From the NCBI GenBank assembly GCA_964492615.1, contig CAZBKZ010000038.1, positions 1 to 23,474 of the forward strand: 23,474 nt of DNA, in the 5' to 3' direction. Source of the stretch: JAABTH01 sp964492615 (GTDB lineage Bacteria; Bacillota; Dethiobacteria; DTU022). Under the pieces are notes generated by a model that searched no databases, had not been told where the DNA came from, and saw only the letters and a list, made by a program, of their open reading frames with translations. A program made the translations under genes and the position numbers. Positions 21,368 to 23,474 of the stretch are shown one piece after another (position 1 is the first letter of the stretch; each line of letters opens with the position of its first letter).

Positions 21368-22027
21368 ATGGCTTACGTACGCGAAAGAACTATTGAATCA
21401 GCATGGCGGATGGTTCTCTGGAACTGTGCCCGCTATGGCTACAGCTACAGGATAAAAAAAGGAAGTTACGAGGGACAGCTTCGCAAGCAGTTGGATCATC
21501 TGACGGTTGTTATTGAAGAACCCTATACCCGACCCCTTGCGGTGTGGCTGCCCGAGAACTGCGGAATTCCGGCGCCCACCTCTGAAGAACGGATTCAGCA
21601 ATACTTTTATGATTACCTGGCAACCGATACCAAGTGCGATATGGAAGATTATACCTACGGACAGCATATCGCTCCGCAGCTGCCCAAGGTGATCGACCTG
21701 CTGAACCGGTCAAAAGGTGCGACAAACCAGGCCTGCATGAATATAGGCGGGCAGGAGAATATCGATCTTGATGACCCTCCCTGCCTCAGGGTGGTTGATT
21801 TCAAAGTAGTTGACGGACGTCTTAATATGACAGTATTTTTCCGCTCCTGGGATATTTTTGTCGGCTTCCCGGAGAATCTCGGCGGGCTGCAGCTGTTGAA
21901 AGAGTATATCCTGATGCAGCTCAAGTTTCCCGTGGAGGATGGTCAGATTACCGCCTATTCATCCGGTGCCCATATTTACGAACAGTATTTTCCGCTTGTT
22001 AACCTCTTAAATGCGCATAAGTGCTGA
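21368..22027 (+). CDS. Short thymidylate-synthase-like protein
   Basis: The 219-residue protein shows the TS catalytic centre: active-site Cys in DDPPCLRVVDF, the FRSWDIFVGFPENLGGLQLL segment (matching QRSxDxxLGxPFNIA) and GAHIYEQY, the canonical HxY that contacts the nucleotide sugar. TS makes dTMP from dUMP with methylene-tetrahydrofolate. However, the adjacent Arg-Arg pair that binds dUMP phosphate across the dimer is replaced by Asn-Gln (ATNQACMNIG), and the protein is shorter than bacterial ThyA (about 264). It could be a divergent TS, or a dUMP/dCMP hydroxymethylase relative. ATG 21368 has AAAGGGG 7 nt upstream. An upstream ATG at 21335 has no such site. Confidence 0.8.
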   Translation: MAYVRERTIESAWRMVLWNCARYGYSYRIKKGSYEGQLRKQLDHLTVVIEEPYTRPLAVWLPENCGIPAPTSEERIQQYFYDYLATDTKCDMEDYTYGQHIAPQLPKVIDLLNRSKGATNQACMNIGGQENIDLDDPPCLRVVDFKVVDGRLNMTVFFRSWDIFVGFPENLGGLQLLKEYILMQLKFPVEDGQITAYSSGAHIYEQYFPLVNLLNAHKC

Positions 22028-22044
22028 AGCGAGGGATATGAATC

Positions 22045-22848
22045 ATGAAAAGGGATGATACTTTTAACGATAGTGAAAATGGTGATCAGGCTAAAGAGAC
22101 AGGAGAAGAGCTAATTGCCGGCCGCCAGGCAGTGCTTGAGGCTCTTCGCTCGGGCAAACCACAGCGCATTATTCTGGCTGAAAGCCTGAAGGGCGCCATC
22201 ATTAATGAAATTACCCTGCTGGCGCGTCAGGGCAGGGTACAGGTGGTGCGCCTTTCGCGCGACGAATTTCAGGAAATGGCAGGGCACATTACCGGTAACC
22301 AGGGGGTTGCCGCCCTGGTATCTCCATTCGAATATATCGATCTGGATGAGCTGATTGCCCTTTCTCGTTCTCCCCTTCGGGATCCTTTCCTGATAATGCT
22401 CGACCATATTGAAGATCCGCAAAACCTGGGTGCAATAATGCGTACAGCTGACGCAGCCGGGGTAGACGGGATTATTATTCCCTCGCATCGCGCCGTCGGT
22501 GTTACTTCAACGGTGAGGAAAGTAGCCTGTGGCGCTGCAGAAAGGCTCAGGGTCGCCATGGTCGGCAACCTGAACCAGGCGGCCGAAACTTTAAAAAGAG
22601 AAGGGTTTTGGATTTACGGGGCGGAAGGTGACGGAGAAAAAGAGTACTACCTTGCTGATTACAAATGCCCCCTGGTTTTGGTGCTAGGTTCTGAAGGAAA
22701 AGGCATATCCAGGTTACTGCGCGAGAATTGTGATCTCACTCTATCTATACCGATGCCGAATATAGTGGGCGGTTCTTTAAATGTATCTGCCGCCGCGGCA
22801 GTATTAATTTATGCTGTTCTAGGCCAGAGAGAAGGGTGGAACGCATGA
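22045..22848 (+). CDS. rlmB: 23S rRNA (guanosine-2'-O)-methyltransferase RlmB
   Basis: The 267-residue SpoU-family (SPOUT) methyltransferase begins with the substrate-binding domain (ELIAGRQAVLEALRSG) and carries the trefoil-knot motifs: LDHIEDPQNLGAIMRTADAA, LVLGSEGKGISRLLREN and SIPMPNIVGGSLNVSAAAAV. RlmB methylates the ribose 2'-OH of G2251 in 23S rRNA. ATG 22045 has GAGGG 9 nt upstream. It overlaps yacP by 4 nt (ATGA), a sign of coupled translation. The position between cysS and yacP is conserved in Firmicutes. An acidic N-terminal extension of about 20 residues precedes the conserved domain. Confidence 0.95.
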   Translation: MKRDDTFNDSENGDQAKETGEELIAGRQAVLEALRSGKPQRIILAESLKGAIINEITLLARQGRVQVVRLSRDEFQEMAGHITGNQGVAALVSPFEYIDLDELIALSRSPLRDPFLIMLDHIEDPQNLGAIMRTADAAGVDGIIIPSHRAVGVTSTVRKVACGAAERLRVAMVGNLNQAAETLKREGFWIYGAEGDGEKEYYLADYKCPLVLVLGSEGKGISRLLRENCDLTLSIPMPNIVGGSLNVSAAAAVLIYAVLGQREGWNA

Positions 22849-23342
22849 CGGCGCCCATATTAATAGTTGATGGTTATAATATTATCGGTTCCTGGGAAGA
22901 GCTGAAGCTGTTAAAGGAAGAAGACTTTGGCAGCGCCAGGGATCAACTGGTATCTATCCTTGCCGCTTATTATCCTTGGAGCTGGGAACGAATTATTATA
23001 GTTTTTGACGGACAGCAGTTTGCCTGGGACGAGACCGAAGGAGTGGAGGTTGTTTTTACCGGCAACCATGAAACGGCAGACACCATGATTGAAAGGTTGG
23101 CCGGTGGTCTGGCTGCATATAACCGGGTCGAGGTGGCCATTTCTGACTTTGCCGAATACCGGGCGGCTTCGAACCTTGGAGCCTACGTTATGTCGGCATC
23201 AGCCCTGAAAGAGCGCCTGGCAGAGAAACGGCAGAACTATCGCGAAAGACTTAATAAGCAAAATGCGCCGGGGGGAATAATGTTAAACGAGATCCTCCAC
23301 AGGAAGGTTATCGATTCGTTGGAAAAACTGAGACGGCATTAA
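22845..23342 (+). CDS. yacP: NYN-domain RNase-like protein (YacP family)
   Basis: The 165-residue protein belongs to the YacP/Rae1-like NYN (PIN-like) fold. It starts MTAPILIVDGYNIIGSWEEL, the VDGYNII motif holding the catalytic Asp, and has further acidic residues in IVFDGQQ, HETADTMIERL and ISDFAEYR. The YacP family includes the ribosome-associated endoribonuclease Rae1; that function is inferred from family. ATG 22845 overlaps the rlmB stop. A GTG at 22836 is possible but has no ribosome binding site spacing. A new promoter follows, so the operon probably ends here, although read-through into sigH is possible. Confidence 0.92.
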   Translation: MTAPILIVDGYNIIGSWEELKLLKEEDFGSARDQLVSILAAYYPWSWERIIIVFDGQQFAWDETEGVEVVFTGNHETADTMIERLAGGLAAYNRVEVAISDFAEYRAASNLGAYVMSASALKERLAEKRQNYRERLNKQNAPGGIMLNEILHRKVIDSLEKLRRH

Positions 23343-23385
23343 GTTGCCCAAGGCTTAAATTGCTTGTATCCTGTTGCTAAAATGC

Positions 23386-23414
23386 TTGACCCTGCCGGGG
23401 CATTACGTTATAAT
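23386..23414 (+). promoter_or_regulatory. Sigma-A-type promoter for the right-edge gene
   Basis: TTGACC (23386-23391) and a perfect TATAAT (23409-23414) are separated by 17 nt. The predicted start near 23421 gives a leader of about 50 nt ending in GGAGG (23458-23462). It sits 44 nt after the yacP stop codon. Confidence 0.85.
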
Positions 23415-23470
23415 ATCGGAGAAAGCCTGCAACATTCCTACCATAAGATATCCAAACGGAGGCGATAGGT

Positions 23471-23474
23471 TTGA
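23471..23474 (+). CDS. sigH: Start of the next gene, probably sigH by position
   Basis: Only the TTG start codon (23471-23473) and one further base are inside the window. GGAGG at 23458-23462, 8 nt upstream, and the strong promoter support a real gene. The name sigH rests only on conserved gene order: rlmB, yacP and then sigH is common in Firmicutes. Confidence 0.45.

Overview
The window comes from a low-to-mid GC Firmicute, most likely an anaerobic member of the Clostridia/Peptococcaceae. The evidence is gene order plus content. A plus-strand run carD, yacL-type PIN/TRAM gene, ispD, ispF, cysE, cysS, thymidylate-synthase-like gene, rlmB, yacP ends at a promoter and start codon where sigH normally sits. 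radA lies on the far side of an inserted block. Strong AGGAGG-type ribosome binding sites, frequent TTG/GTG starts and a tungsten-type aldehyde:ferredoxin oxidoreductase fit the same group. The genus cannot be named from the sequence alone.

Layout. Positions 1-67 hold the start of a minus-strand gene leaving the window, with a good promoter. Positions 419-4197 carry a plus-strand group: yhaM-type 3'-5' exonuclease, a TPR/HTH protein, a yjbQ-family protein that appears to start at CTG, and endonuclease IV (nfo). radA (4397-5782) follows and is flanked by copies of a GTAG-headed palindromic repeat. Positions 6157-15440 are an accessory block of seven genes, all on the minus strand. In transcription order they are a PucR-type regulator, an APC amino-acid permease, a metallophosphoesterase, a nucleotidyltransferase-fold protein, a four-cluster ferredoxin, AOR and an iron-dependent alcohol dehydrogenase. 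A cysteine-rich MazG-like gene (15631-16029) and carD (16276) are divergently transcribed from two near-consensus promoters. From carD to the right edge the genes are tightly packed, with 4-20 nt overlaps at ispD/ispF, cysE/cysS and rlmB/yacP.

How the genes may work together. The right-hand cluster is housekeeping: RNA polymerase binding (CarD), isoprenoid precursors (IspD, IspF), cysteine synthesis and charging (CysE, CysS), nucleotide metabolism (TS-like), rRNA methylation (RlmB) and an RNase-like NYN protein (YacP). The left-hand part is nucleic-acid maintenance (YhaM, Nfo, RadA). The accessory block looks like a regulated catabolic module: the permease imports a substrate, probably an amino acid or amine, and AOR with its ferredoxin and the alcohol dehydrogenase handle the resulting aldehyde, oxidising it to acid or reducing it to alcohol. 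The nucleotidyltransferase and metallophosphoesterase in the same block have no obvious metabolic role. A roughly 210-nt region able to form several helices lies between them, which makes this the least explained part of the window.

Genes often found in this cluster in other Firmicutes but absent here are disA after radA, gltX between ispF and cysE, and mrnC between cysS and rlmB. No tRNA, rRNA, CRISPR array or transposase gene was seen.
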